Below, piece by piece: positions 1 through 8,432 of a stretch of 46,452 nucleotides of DNA. Source of the DNA: Herpetosiphon gulosus. GTDB taxonomy: Bacteria > Chloroflexota > Chloroflexia > Chloroflexales > Herpetosiphonaceae. The first letter of the stretch is position 1; every line of letters begins with the position of its first letter. Below the pieces are notes generated by a model. That model ran no database searches and had not been told where the DNA came from. It saw nothing but the letters and a program-made list of their open reading frames with translations. The stretch spans positions 1 through 46,452 of the forward strand of contig NZ_BAABRU010000026.1 in NCBI RefSeq assembly GCF_039545135.1, given 5' to 3'. A program made the translations under genes and the position numbers.

Positions 1-1435
1 GGGTTGGTCGGCGGTCGTTGGTGCGGGTTTGTGTTTTGCTCGTGGCATGGTATCCCCTTACAAGCCTATTCTGGAAATGCTCGTCTTTGGGTTGGGAACC
101 AAATACACACGCTATTGTACAGTCTCTGCCCAAGGCCAATTTCAACACCACATAACTGATAAATCCCGCACCAATCCCATTGGTAATGCTATAGCTGAAT
201 GGCATAATCGTCATGGTCAGCAAGGCAGGAAAGCCCTCTTCAAGCTCACCAAAATCAATTTCGCGAATGCCGCCGCACATCAAAAAGCCCACGATAATCA
301 AGGCTGGGGCGGTCGCTTCGCTCGGCACAACCCCAGCAAATGGCGCGATCAAAATGCTCAGCAGGAACAAAATCCCAGTAACCACGGCGGTTAGGCCAGT
401 GCGCCCGCCTTCGCCAACGCCCGCCGCGCTTTCGATGTAGGTTGTGACCGATGAAGTGCCGAAAACGCCGCCAGCAATCGCCGCAACTGAATCGACCATC
501 AACACTCGGTTGGAGTTGGGCAAATCGCCATCGGCTTTGACAAAGCCTGCTTGTTCTCCCACACCGATAATCGTGCCCATTGTGTCGAAGAAATCTGAGA
601 GCATCAGCGAGAAAATCACCAAAACCGCCGAAAGTACCCCAGCTAATTTAAACACATCGAAATTAAGACCTTGGCCAATGGTTTCAAAGCTTGGGCTGGC
701 TAGTTCGGTTGGGAATGCACCTTGCACGCCTGCCTGCGCACTGGTATCTGCGCCAAAGGCATAATGGCTCACCACCCCAATTACGGTCGTGGCCAGAATG
801 CCAATTAACAAAGCTGCCTTGACTTTACCCGCCATCAAAATCAAAGTCAAAAATAAACCAACCACAGTCAGCAAGATTGAGAAGGTGGTGAAATTGCCCA
901 AAGCCATGGGCGTTCCCGCGCCGCGTTGTACAATCCCAGCATTATTTAACCCAATGAACAGAATGAACAAGCCAATCCCGACACTGATCGCCCGTTTTTG
1001 CGAAAGCGGAATCGCATGCATCACCGCTTGGCGAAATCCGGTTAGCACCAATAGCGTGATCAAAACGCCTTCGAGTACGATCACGCCCATGGCTGTTTGC
1101 CATGGTAGGCCCATGGTCAGAATTAATTGAAAGGCCACGACCGCGTTTAAGCCTAAGCCTGGAGCCAAGGCAAAAGGATAATTGGTAAATAAGCCCATCG
1201 CGATACACATCAAGGCCGAAACCAAACATGTGGCGGTGAGGGTTGCGTTGAATGGCGGCCCAGCTTCTGCCAATGGGCCGCTCGATAAAATCGAGGGATT
1301 CACAAAAATGATGTAGGCCATCACGAAAAAGGTGGTTACACCCGCCAGAATTTCAGTCCGAAGGTTGGTTCCACGTTCGGCAAAGCGAAAATAGCCTGCC
1401 AAACCAGCGTCAAGCCGCGAATTGCTGCGTGCCAC
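1..1435 (-). CDS. NCS2-family purine (adenine/guanine/hypoxanthine) permease, AzgA-like, 3' end cut by window
   Basis: Polytopic inner-membrane transporter that would import purine bases by proton symport. Read from a GTG start at 1435, preceded by an AGGAG ribosome site about seven bases upstream; the frame is open to the window edge (about 478 codons). The N-terminus (ARSNSRLDAG, then RFAERGTNLRTEILAG) and the following VTTFFVMAYIIFVNPSIL segment are characteristic of AzgA-type permeases, as are SDFFDTMGTIIGVGEQAG in the middle and GTSSVTTYIESAAGVGEGGR further on. About a dozen hydrophobic segments follow. The C-terminal part is odd: after YVVLKLALGR the usual last membrane segment is not seen and a polar tail continues off the edge. 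The exact purine specificity cannot be read from sequence. Confidence 0.88.
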   Translation of the reverse strand, partial: MARSNSRLDAGLAGYFRFAERGTNLRTEILAGVTTFFVMAYIIFVNPSILSSGPLAEAGPPFNATLTATCLVSALMCIAMGLFTNYPFALAPGLGLNAVVAFQLILTMGLPWQTAMGVIVLEGVLITLLVLTGFRQAVMHAIPLSQKRAISVGIGLFILFIGLNNAGIVQRGAGTPMALGNFTTFSILLTVVGLFLTLILMAGKVKAALLIGILATTVIGVVSHYAFGADTSAQAGVQGAFPTELASPSFETIGQGLNFDVFKLAGVLSAVLVIFSLMLSDFFDTMGTIIGVGEQAGFVKADGDLPNSNRVLMVDSVAAIAGGVFGTSSVTTYIESAAGVGEGGRTGLTAVVTGILFLLSILIAPFAGVVPSEATAPALIIVGFLMCGGIREIDFGELEEGFPALLTMTIMPFSYSITNGIGAGFISYVVLKLALGRDCTIACVFGSQPKDEHFQNRLVRGYHATSKTQTRTNDRRPT

Positions 1436-1967
1436 AGGTCAACTCCTTTGAATCAAGCCAACAATGCACGCCCGGCAAATGCTGGCCATGCCCAAGAAAG
1501 CTCCATCCAGCAGGCTGCCGTAGGCTTCAAGATGGGGAAATATTGTTAAATTAGGCGTGGCGCTATTATACGATATGGAGTGGGGATCGGGGATCGGTTG
1601 TCGGGGGTCGGTAATAAAATCAGAAGTCAAAAGGCAAAAATCAAAATGGGGATTAGAACAAAGAAAATTAGGATGTGATGGCTATTGGCTTATAGAGTTT
1701 AACGCAGAGGCGCAGAGAACCAAAGGATGAAGGATGAATTATGAGGGATTAAATTCCAACAGGATGAGCATGTGAAGTGTGTGGCATAGAGCAATAATCA
1801 AACAAATCTGTGGAATCTGTGGCTAAAAACTTTAACCTTTGTGGATCAAAACCCGATCCCTGACAACTGATCCCTGAACCCTCGTTCCTTCGTGTCCTTC
1901 GTGGATCAACAACCGATCCCCACAATAAAGAAAGATGGTATCATGGGGCGTAACAAACGAGGAACCC
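1436..1967. other. Intergenic region: permease leader plus dispersed repeat words
   Basis: No gene seen. The left part is the leader of the leftward permease: a TATAAT box (minus strand, 1565-1570) and a possible stem pairing 1480-1485 with 1507-1512. From about 1580 the DNA is made of intergenic words seen repeatedly in this window: GGGGATCGG-type tracts, AACGCAGAGGCGCAGAG, AAGGATGAAGGATGAATTA and TTCGTGTCCTTCGTGGATCAA. These words have no coding potential. Confidence 0.6.
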
Positions 1968-3059
1968 ATGAATATTTACGATCTTGATTTGAAGGGCTTG
2001 ACCGCGCAATTGACCGAATTAGGCCAGCCAGCCTTTCGGGCGCGGCAAATTTATGCCCATTTATATAAAAAATTAGCCAACGATTTTGCCGCCATGACCG
2101 ATTTGCCCGCCGCGTTGCGGGAGCAATTGGCAGCAAATTTACAACTTGGTAGCCTTGAGTTGGTGCGCGAACAAACTACTGACGATGGCTTAACCCGCAA
2201 GGTGCTTTGGCGCTGCCCAGGCAATGCAGTGATTGAAACCGTGCTGATGATCTACCCGCCGGATCGGGCGACGATTTGTGTTTCGACCCAAGCTGGTTGT
2301 GCCATGGGCTGCGTCTTTTGTGCAACTGGCAAATTAGGCTTGTTGCGCAATATCTCCAGTGGCGAGATTATGGAGCAGGTGCTCTATTTCGAGCGCTATC
2401 TGCGCAATGAAGGCTCTGCGATTGCCAAACGCCATGGCGGACCAGTGCCCGACCATATCACTAACTTGGTGTTTATGGGCATGGGCGAACCATTTGCCAA
2501 TTACGAGCGTTGGTGGGCGGCGGTTGAACGGCTCAACGATAAGCAGGGCTTTAATCTTGGCGCTCGCAACATGACCGTTTCGACGGTGGGCTTGGTCAAA
2601 GGCATTCGCCAATTGGCCGATGAAGCCTTGCAGGTCAATTTGGCGGTTTCGTTGCACGCCCCCAACGATCAATTGCGTAGCGAACTTATGCCGGTCAATG
2701 ATCGCTTTGATATTAGCGATTTGATGGAGGCAGTGCGTTATTACACCGATAAAACCCATCGGCGAGTTTCATTTGAATATGTGCTGCTTGATGATAAAAA
2801 TGATACACCTGAACTAGCGGCCCAACTTGCCAGTTTGGTTAATGGCATGCTCTGCCATGTCAATTTGATCCCGTGGAATCCTGTGCCTGGAACGCCTTTG
2901 ACGCGTTCGCATCGTGAGCGGGTCACGGCTTTTCAACGAGTTGTGCAAGCAGCAGGCATTTCGTGCACCGTGCGAGTGGAGCGCGGGGTTGAAATCGCTG
3001 CCGCCTGTGGCCAACTTGCCGCGATTCCATCGCCAACCAGCCCGATAAACCTGTATTAA
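1968..3059 (+). CDS. rlmN: Dual-specificity 23S rRNA (A2503-C2)/tRNA (A37-C2) methyltransferase RlmN
   Basis: Radical-SAM enzyme that methylates C2 of A2503 in 23S rRNA and, in studied bacteria, A37 of some tRNAs. The protein is 363 residues, normal for the family. The radical-SAM cluster motif C-x3-C-x2-C is at residues 111, 115 and 118, C104 matches the conserved cysteine seven residues upstream, and C347 in the closing AAACGQL motif matches the methyl-carrying cysteine. GMGEP (SAM binding) and the LAVSLHAP and LIPWNPV segments are present. An upstream in-frame ATG (1935) would add 11 residues, but the ATG at 1968 has GAGG five bases before it and gives the usual N-terminus, so it is preferred. 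Monocistronic, surrounded by repeat-rich spacers. Confidence 0.96.
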   Translation: MNIYDLDLKGLTAQLTELGQPAFRARQIYAHLYKKLANDFAAMTDLPAALREQLAANLQLGSLELVREQTTDDGLTRKVLWRCPGNAVIETVLMIYPPDRATICVSTQAGCAMGCVFCATGKLGLLRNISSGEIMEQVLYFERYLRNEGSAIAKRHGGPVPDHITNLVFMGMGEPFANYERWWAAVERLNDKQGFNLGARNMTVSTVGLVKGIRQLADEALQVNLAVSLHAPNDQLRSELMPVNDRFDISDLMEAVRYYTDKTHRRVSFEYVLLDDKNDTPELAAQLASLVNGMLCHVNLIPWNPVPGTPLTRSHRERVTAFQRVVQAAGISCTVRVERGVEIAAACGQLAAIPSPTSPINLY

Positions 3060-3233
3060 AATCAGAATTCAGAAGGCAAAAATCAAAATAGTTAATCGAT
3101 AAGCCGCTGTATTTCTGTATTTCAGAACAATTGGAATTAACTGTATCAAGGTATGTAGGTGAACTGGAACGGGCTGGATCAAGGAACTTTTGCCCTTTGC
3201 CTTTTGCCTTTTGCCTTTCTAGGGGACTTTTTT

Positions 3234-4298
3234 GTGCTTGAGACTTACCGTGTTTTGATTAGTGCTGCGCCCGAAATGCTTGAGGCAGCGATAGATGAAA
3301 TTCGTTTTGGCGAGTATGGGGTGGCTGCGCAGCGGCTTTCGCCAGAAGTAGCCATGGTTGAGCTTGAACAGCCATTGGCTGAATGGCAAGCAGCCCTGAA
3401 CAAACGCCCAGCGATCTTTGTGCGCCATATCGCGCCAGTTCACCGCGAATTGATGCTCGATGGTACACCGGATGATCTTGAACGCCTCACCCAAGTGGCC
3501 TTGAATCTTGCGCCACATTTGCCCGCCCGTAAACCGTTTGCGGTGCAAACTCGCTTGCTCGATGAACATGTCAAATTGACGCGCTTTGAAATTAACCAAG
3601 CTTTGGCCGAAGCAGTGTCGCAAGTCAGCGGGCTACCGTTGGATGTGCGCAATCCGCAGGGCGTGCTCTCGGTGGCCTTAAGTATGGATCGGGCTTATTT
3701 GGGCGTTTCGACGGTAGAATTTAATCGCTCGGCCTGGGCGGGGGGAGCACATCGCTTTGCCCGCGAACAAGGCCAATTAAGCCGCGCTGAATTTAAATTG
3801 CTCGAAGCCCAAGCGTTGTTCAATATCGAGTGGCCCGACCATGGCCAAGCCTTGGATTTAGGGGCAGCGCCTGGTGGTTGGACGCGTATTTTGCGGCGAG
3901 CAGGCTTACCAGTAGTTGCGATCGACCCAGCCGACTTACACCCCAGCTTGCGCTACGATCAAGGCGTGCGCCACTTACAAATCTTGGCTCAGCGCTTTTT
4001 GCCTACCCAAGAGCGTTTTACTGTGATTGTTAATGATATGCGGATCGATGCCCGTGATTCGGCATGGCTGATGGTTGATTCAGCCAATGCCTTGACCAAT
4101 GATGGTTTAGCAGTGGTGACGCTCAAATTGCCGCATGAACATAGTGCCCAAATTGCCTATCACTCGCTGAGTATTTTGCGCACGGCCTATTGGGTGATTG
4201 GCGCACGTCAACTGTTTCACAATCGCTCCGAGGTTACCGCTGTGCTGCGCAAAAAGCACGAAAAACGCCCCAAACCTGAGCAATTACCAAGAGATTAA
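3234..4298 (+). CDS. THUMP/FtsJ-like SAM-dependent RNA methyltransferase (RlmM-like)
   Basis: Probable 2'-O-methyltransferase acting on RNA. The C-terminal half has the Rossmann motif DLGAAPGGWT at residues 208-217, preceded by LSRAEFKLLEA, which resembles the SRAAFKL element of FtsJ/RlmE, and a VVTLKLP segment whose K298 fits the catalytic lysine of the K-D-K-E tetrad. The N-terminal half resembles a THUMP-like RNA-binding region (DVRNPQGVLSVAL, AYLGVS, AWAGGAHR). This layout recalls RlmM (23S C2498) but the target cannot be assigned. The start is taken as GTG 3234, with AGGGGA seven bases upstream; the longer reading from 3159 runs through a repeat of TTTTGCC words that does not look coding. 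Confidence 0.82.
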   Translation: MLETYRVLISAAPEMLEAAIDEIRFGEYGVAAQRLSPEVAMVELEQPLAEWQAALNKRPAIFVRHIAPVHRELMLDGTPDDLERLTQVALNLAPHLPARKPFAVQTRLLDEHVKLTRFEINQALAEAVSQVSGLPLDVRNPQGVLSVALSMDRAYLGVSTVEFNRSAWAGGAHRFAREQGQLSRAEFKLLEAQALFNIEWPDHGQALDLGAAPGGWTRILRRAGLPVVAIDPADLHPSLRYDQGVRHLQILAQRFLPTQERFTVIVNDMRIDARDSAWLMVDSANALTNDGLAVVTLKLPHEHSAQIAYHSLSILRTAYWVIGARQLFHNRSEVTAVLRKKHEKRPKPEQLPRD

Positions 4299-4316
4299 TT
4301 ACGATCCACGAAGGGC

Positions 4317-4382
4317 GAGGGGTCAGGATTCAGGGGCTAGGGGGCAGAGTTGAATTACCTAGCCCCTGAATCCTGACCCCTC
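4317..4382. repeat. Perfect 25-bp inverted repeat with 16-nt loop
   Basis: Arms 4317-4341 and 4358-4382 are exact reverse complements made of the words GGGGTCAGGATTCAGGGG and CTAGG. It begins 18 bases after the stop of the RNA methyltransferase gene, so it could act as a transcription-ending or transcript-protecting hairpin, but there is no T-tract and the same words recur in other spacers (for example 18060-18290 and 40080-40110), pointing to a dispersed repeat family. Confidence 0.8.
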
Positions 4383-4414
4383 ACATCCCTCTGCGCCTCT
4401 GCGTTAAGATACTG

Positions 4415-4563
4415 AGCCACGAATTGCACGAATTCCACGAATGCTTGTTTTATTAGGACAATAGGGTGCATAGTTCACCATAATAATCCACCAAACAATT
4501 ATTAGGGGTGTAGGGGATGAAAACCCCTGCGGTCTCCCGCCTTGAGGCGGGACGGAAGGGTGG
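4415..4563. repeat. Left copy of ~149-bp direct repeat flanking the GyrB-like gene
   Basis: Nearly identical to 5669-5816 (two substitutions and one indel seen by eye). It contains CACGAATTGCACGAATTCC words, two small hairpins (AGGGG/CCCCT arms, and CCCGCC-TTGA-GGCGGG) and ends at GACGGAAGGGTGG. The pair brackets one gene in the same orientation, as expected for a cassette that was inserted or duplicated with its flank, or for a repeat that jumped twice. Confidence 0.85.
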
Positions 4564-4612
4564 AGAAAAGCATCTTGATTTAAGCCCATAAACGCCGAGA
4601 AGAGGTTTACGA

Positions 4613-5647
4613 ATGCCTGATAATTCTCTTTATGATGCTAGCATGATTCAAATACCATCGAATCTTAACTCAATTCAGTTTCGCCGCGAACATGTGGGAA
4701 TGTATTATGGTGGCAATGATGGCAAGGCAATTCAGCGCTTATTGGTTGAATATATCGATTTTCTCTTAAACCATCAGCATGCCCAACACATTCAATTAAC
4801 TATTTTGCCAGAAGCTGGCTTTATTGTGCAAGATTTTGAGGCGACAATTGAATCCAGCGATTGTTGTGGTTTAACTGAAGATCAGGTATTCCACCTGTTT
4901 GGCGCTGCCCAACATTGCACGATCGATTTGTACAGGGCTGGTCAGCATTACCAGCTATCGTATAACGCTGAACTCGTAGTGCCACCAGTTCAGCAACTTG
5001 GTTCGAGTCAAACCAACTACCGAAGCATCTCTTTTGTTCCCCACCGCGCTATGTTCATAAATCGGACTAGCTCAATCCATCAACTACTAGGTTCGTTGCG
5101 CGGCTTGGCAACGCTGTTTCGAGGTTGTCGTATCGACGTTGTTGACACTATACAATCGACAACTAATCAGCTTTTTTACCCCAATGGCTTACGTGATTAT
5201 CTCGATGAGTTAATTTATCAGGATCTGAGCCCACAGCCATATTTAGAGTTTGAAGGCGCTAATGAGCATGTTCAAATCAAGCTTGGTCTACGATTTAGCT
5301 ATTTCAGTCGGATCGAGCAATGTTTGCTTCGCTACAGGCATGTGCCGTTTGAGCCGAGCTATCGACGTGGGGTGATCAAGGGTTTGGCCGCAGGATTAAC
5401 AACCTATGCCCAAGCCCGTGGCCAAATTACTGCCAGCCAAATAATCGATCCACAGCACATTCGCGATTTTGGTTGCTTACTCGTTTTGGATCGGCTGCCA
5501 AAAACGCTTCAAGATGCAGGCGGCAGGCCCAGTGATCATTCATCAATTGAAACAACGATTCAACATACTATTCAACAACAACTGCCTGAAAAACTTGCAA
5601 CATTATCCGATGCTGAAATTCATGCATTGGTTATGTGGTTGGCCTAA
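4613..5647 (+). CDS. Degenerate GyrB/ParE-like ATPase-transducer protein without TOPRIM domain (orphan pseudo-ATPase)
   Basis: A 344-residue protein recognisable as the N-terminal half of DNA gyrase B. Residues 24-35 (RREHVGMYYGGN) match the RPGMYIG segment, 45-49 (VEYID) match FEVVD, 100-118 match the NALS...RDGKxYxQxF strand, 136-200 match GTTVxFxPD...F to the GIxDFVEYL motif (here YPNGLRDYLDEL), and 207-335 follow the transducer domain (LGLRFSY, RGVIKGLAAGLTTYA, IRDFGCLLVLDRLP). The ATP site is broken: the Mg-binding Asn is F50, the D-x-G-R-G loop is DFEATIE (74-80), and the LHGVG lid and QTK loop are gone. It therefore probably cannot hydrolyse ATP, and no TOPRIM or DNA-cleavage part follows. 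A role as gyrase partner, inhibitor or decoy is only inference. The gene appears more AT-rich than its neighbours and lies between direct repeats. Confidence 0.72.
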   Translation: MPDNSLYDASMIQIPSNLNSIQFRREHVGMYYGGNDGKAIQRLLVEYIDFLLNHQHAQHIQLTILPEAGFIVQDFEATIESSDCCGLTEDQVFHLFGAAQHCTIDLYRAGQHYQLSYNAELVVPPVQQLGSSQTNYRSISFVPHRAMFINRTSSIHQLLGSLRGLATLFRGCRIDVVDTIQSTTNQLFYPNGLRDYLDELIYQDLSPQPYLEFEGANEHVQIKLGLRFSYFSRIEQCLLRYRHVPFEPSYRRGVIKGLAAGLTTYAQARGQITASQIIDPQHIRDFGCLLVLDRLPKTLQDAGGRPSDHSSIETTIQHTIQQQLPEKLATLSDAEIHALVMWLA

Positions 5648-5668
5648 TGCTGAGTCACGAAGATTTTT

Positions 5669-5816
5669 AGCCACGAATTGCACGAATTCCACGAATGCTT
5701 GTTTTATTAGGACAATAGGGTGCATAGTTCACCCTAATAATCCACCAAACAATTATTAGGGGTGCAGGGGATGAAAACCCCTGCGTCTCCCGCCTTGAGG
5801 CGGGACGGAAGGGTGG
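5669..5816. repeat. Right copy of the direct repeat flanking the GyrB-like gene
   Basis: Same sequence as 4415-4563 in the same orientation, offset about 1254 bases, starting 21 bases after the stop codon of the GyrB-like gene. The CCCGCC-TTGA-GGCGGG hairpin near its end could also stop transcription from that gene, although no T-tract follows. Confidence 0.85.
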
Positions 5817-5978
5817 TGAATCAATGCTTGAAACACTTAAAATCTTCTAATGGTTACCTAAACCACATAAAAACCATCTGAATCTATGCACCCTAGTAGC
5901 CATCCTCGGAATCAACTGTTCCATCTCAGGATAAAATACCCAAGTTTGAAACAAATAATCGATTACTGGAGAAATTCA

Positions 5979-7595
5979 ATGCACGACCCTTGGGGTGATA
6001 CATTTACCGCTGAAGAACAGGCGATTCTTGCGCCGTTTGTCACCAACCTCGATCAGCCCATTTTTGGCTTGCGCAACTTACCTGAGGTGGTCAAAGGTGC
6101 GCTGTTTTCACGTTATAGCCGCAGCGACAAAAGCTTGCGCCGCATGTTGCTCGATGAATTTATTCAAGCGCCAGAGGCTGGTTTTCAGGCGATTGTTGGT
6201 CATGCCGCTGCTAACGGCAACGAGCAACTGGTAGCAACCAAACAGGCCGAGGCTTTTTACGAACGGGTATTGTTGGGTTATGGCGATGACTCGGTGGCCG
6301 AGTTGGGTGGGGCTCACGTTGCCTGCGAAGGCGTGAGCAACATCGTCGCCAAAGCGATTGAAGATAGCCGCTTGGGCCTCGATCCACTCGAAAAATCGAC
6401 CCGCTATGTGCCATTCGATCGCCAAGTGGCGGGCAAATATCGCTATCATCGGGTGGCCGAAATTATGCAATCGCCCCATGCAGCCCATTATGAACAAACA
6501 CTTGATCAGTTGTTCGATACCTATCGAAATTTGATCGAGCCTGTACAACGTTGGGTGCAAAGCGCCACACCGCGCGATGCCAAAACCAGCGAACGTGCCT
6601 ATGCCAGTGCCACTCGTGCTAAAGCCCTTGATTTGCTGCGTGGTTTGCTGCCAATGGCAACCTTGACCAATGTTGGTTTATTTGGCAATGGTCGCGCTTT
6701 TGAATATTTGCTAACTAAATTAGCCAGTTCCGAGCATAGTGAAGTACGCAACGTTGGCGTTAATTTGCAACATGAGCTTGATCAGCTGATTCCTTCGTTT
6801 GTGAAACGGGCTAAAACCGAACGCGGCGCAGCCTATAGCCAGTATCTCGCGACAATGCGCCAAGCAGGAGCTGCCTTCCAGCCCGAAATTGCTGCTAGCA
6901 ACGATCTACAAGCGGTAACCTTGGTTGAATATGATCCTGATGCTGAGGCCAAAGTGGTGGCGGCGATTCTTTATCCGCACAGCGACCAACCGTTGGAAAC
7001 TCTGCAAGGCTGGGCACGAAATTTGCCAACTGAGCAGCGCAGCGCAATTATTCGGGCCTATGTGGGCGAACGTGGCTCGCGTTTCCATCGTCCAGGTCGC
7101 GCCTTCGAGGAAACCTACTATACCTTTGATTTCTTGGCCGATATCGGCGCTTATCGTGATTTGCAACGCCATCGGATTTTGACCCAAGAACGCCAGCGTT
7201 ATAGCGTGGTGCATGGTTACACGCTTGCGCCTGAACTTGAGGCCGCCGGAGTTGCCGCTGCTTATTGCGCGGCCCTTGATCAAGCGGCAGCAGCAGTTCA
7301 AACGATCGAAGCTGATTTTCCGGCAGCCGCTCAATATTTGGTGCCGTTTGCCTACCGCATTCGTTGGCGCTTTCGCTTGAATTTGCGCGAAGCCTACCAT
7401 TTGATCGAGCTACGCGCTGCGCCACAGGGCCATCCGAGTTATCGGGCAATCGCTCAACAAATGTATTTGGCCTTGCGAAAAATCCATCCAAGTTTGATTG
7501 AAGGCATGCAATTTGTCGATTTGGGTGAGCATGCCTTAGAACGTTTGGCTGCTGAACAACGCTTTGACCAAAAATTGGCCGAGCGTCAACAATAG
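5979..7595 (+). CDS. Tandem-domain ThyX-like (flavin-dependent thymidylate synthase fold) protein
   Basis: A 538-residue protein with two ThyX-like halves, more than twice the length of normal ThyX (about 220-250). The N-terminal half has GDDSVAELGGAHVACEGVSN followed by LEKSTRYVPF, matching the GxxSxxEH...FxxxGxSR and QxSTRYV elements, but the RHR triplet is replaced by EDS. The C-terminal half has DLQRHRILTQERQRYS, in which R397-H398-R399 match the dUMP/FAD-binding RHR, but the RHRxxSxxxxS motif is one residue short and lacks its serines. Each half thus keeps a different part of the canonical signature. The ATG at 5979 has GGAG seven bases upstream and is preferred over 5886. Nine bases separate it from the next gene, so they are co-transcribed. 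Whether it makes dTMP is uncertain. Confidence 0.75.
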   Translation: MHDPWGDTFTAEEQAILAPFVTNLDQPIFGLRNLPEVVKGALFSRYSRSDKSLRRMLLDEFIQAPEAGFQAIVGHAAANGNEQLVATKQAEAFYERVLLGYGDDSVAELGGAHVACEGVSNIVAKAIEDSRLGLDPLEKSTRYVPFDRQVAGKYRYHRVAEIMQSPHAAHYEQTLDQLFDTYRNLIEPVQRWVQSATPRDAKTSERAYASATRAKALDLLRGLLPMATLTNVGLFGNGRAFEYLLTKLASSEHSEVRNVGVNLQHELDQLIPSFVKRAKTERGAAYSQYLATMRQAGAAFQPEIAASNDLQAVTLVEYDPDAEAKVVAAILYPHSDQPLETLQGWARNLPTEQRSAIIRAYVGERGSRFHRPGRAFEETYYTFDFLADIGAYRDLQRHRILTQERQRYSVVHGYTLAPELEAAGVAAAYCAALDQAAAAVQTIEADFPAAAQYLVPFAYRIRWRFRLNLREAYHLIELRAAPQGHPSYRAIAQQMYLALRKIHPSLIEGMQFVDLGEHALERLAAEQRFDQKLAERQQ

Positions 7596-7604
7596 GAACG
7601 AACT

Positions 7605-8432
7605 ATGTGGCGGCGTGAATTTGATGATTTGCTTAATGGAATAGCTGGTGCGTTTTTGTTTGGCATTCCGTTGCTCTACACCATGGAAGTGTGGGATATT
7701 GGCAGCGATCTCACGCCGCTGCATATGCTGTTGTACCTTGGCTTAACCTATATTGCCTTGGTGGCGCTGAATCGCGCTACCGGTTTTCGGCGCAATTCCG
7801 ACGAAACGTGGAGTCGTTCGTTGGCAGATAGCATCGAAGCCTTAGCACTGGGTGCGGTGGTCGCTTGCTTCAGTTTAATCATTTTGCGGCGGGTTACCTT
7901 TGATTTGGCCTATGATGTGATTCTGGGCAAAATTGTTTTGGAAACTATGCCCTGTGCGATTGGCGTTGGGATGGCCAATGGTTTGTTGCGCCGTGAGGAT
8001 AACGATGAGCAGGAATCTGAGCAGCGTAGCTTTTGGCATGCGACCTTGGTTGATGCAGGTGGTACGATGCTTGGGGCAACCGTGGTTGGGCTTTCGATTG
8101 CTCCAACCGATGAGGTTGGCGTGATTGCCGCATCGTTGCCGCCATGGTGGTTATGGCTGATTATCGCAGCCTCATTGCTGATCTCGTATGTGATTGTGTT
8201 TCAGGCCGAGTTTGGTGATCATCAGCAGCGCAGGCGTGAACGCGGCTTATTTCAATCGCCGCTCAGTGAAACGATTGCCTCATACATTATCTCGCTGTTG
8301 TTTGCCTTAGTGACGCTGCGGGTTTTTAATCAGCTTGGGGCTGGTACATCGCTGCATCAAGTTATCGATTACACAATTGTTTTAGGCTTACCTGCTACGG
8401 TTGGCGGGGCAGCAGGGAGATTAGCCATATGA
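7605..8432 (+). CDS. TIGR02587/DUF2391-like integral membrane protein
   Basis: Integral membrane protein of 275 residues with about seven or eight hydrophobic segments; the N-terminus RREFDDLLNGIAGAFLFGIPLLYTMEVW and the central DAGGTMLGATVVGLSIAPTDEV are the conserved parts I associate with the TIGR02587 (DUF2391) family, which has no known function. A hydrophilic segment (RREDNDEQESEQRS) separates two hydrophobic halves. AGGAAC precedes the ATG. It starts nine bases after the ThyX-like gene and its stop overlaps the start of the next gene by four bases (ATGA), so the three genes form one operon. Confidence 0.78.
   Translation: MWRREFDDLLNGIAGAFLFGIPLLYTMEVWDIGSDLTPLHMLLYLGLTYIALVALNRATGFRRNSDETWSRSLADSIEALALGAVVACFSLIILRRVTFDLAYDVILGKIVLETMPCAIGVGMANGLLRREDNDEQESEQRSFWHATLVDAGGTMLGATVVGLSIAPTDEVGVIAASLPPWWLWLIIAASLLISYVIVFQAEFGDHQQRRRERGLFQSPLSETIASYIISLLFALVTLRVFNQLGAGTSLHQVIDYTIVLGLPATVGGAAGRLAI

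Noticed and set aside
29-1130. Open frames on the plus strand (29-394, 213-440, 444-764, 789-1130)
   Set aside because: They are antisense to the purine permease, whose minus-strand frame gives a continuous recognisable protein from 1435; the plus-strand products are low-complexity and match nothing.
1935-1967. Extended RlmN start
   Set aside because: The 11 extra residues are not family-like, and the ATG at 1968 has a ribosome site at proper distance.
4404-4589. 61-residue minus-strand frame in the direct repeat upstream of the GyrB-like gene
   Set aside because: It is translated repeat sequence with hairpins; no ribosome site and no homologue recognised.
5469-5759. 96-residue frame overlapping the end of the GyrB-like gene
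   Set aside because: Out of frame with the recognisable gyrase-like protein and runs into the direct repeat.
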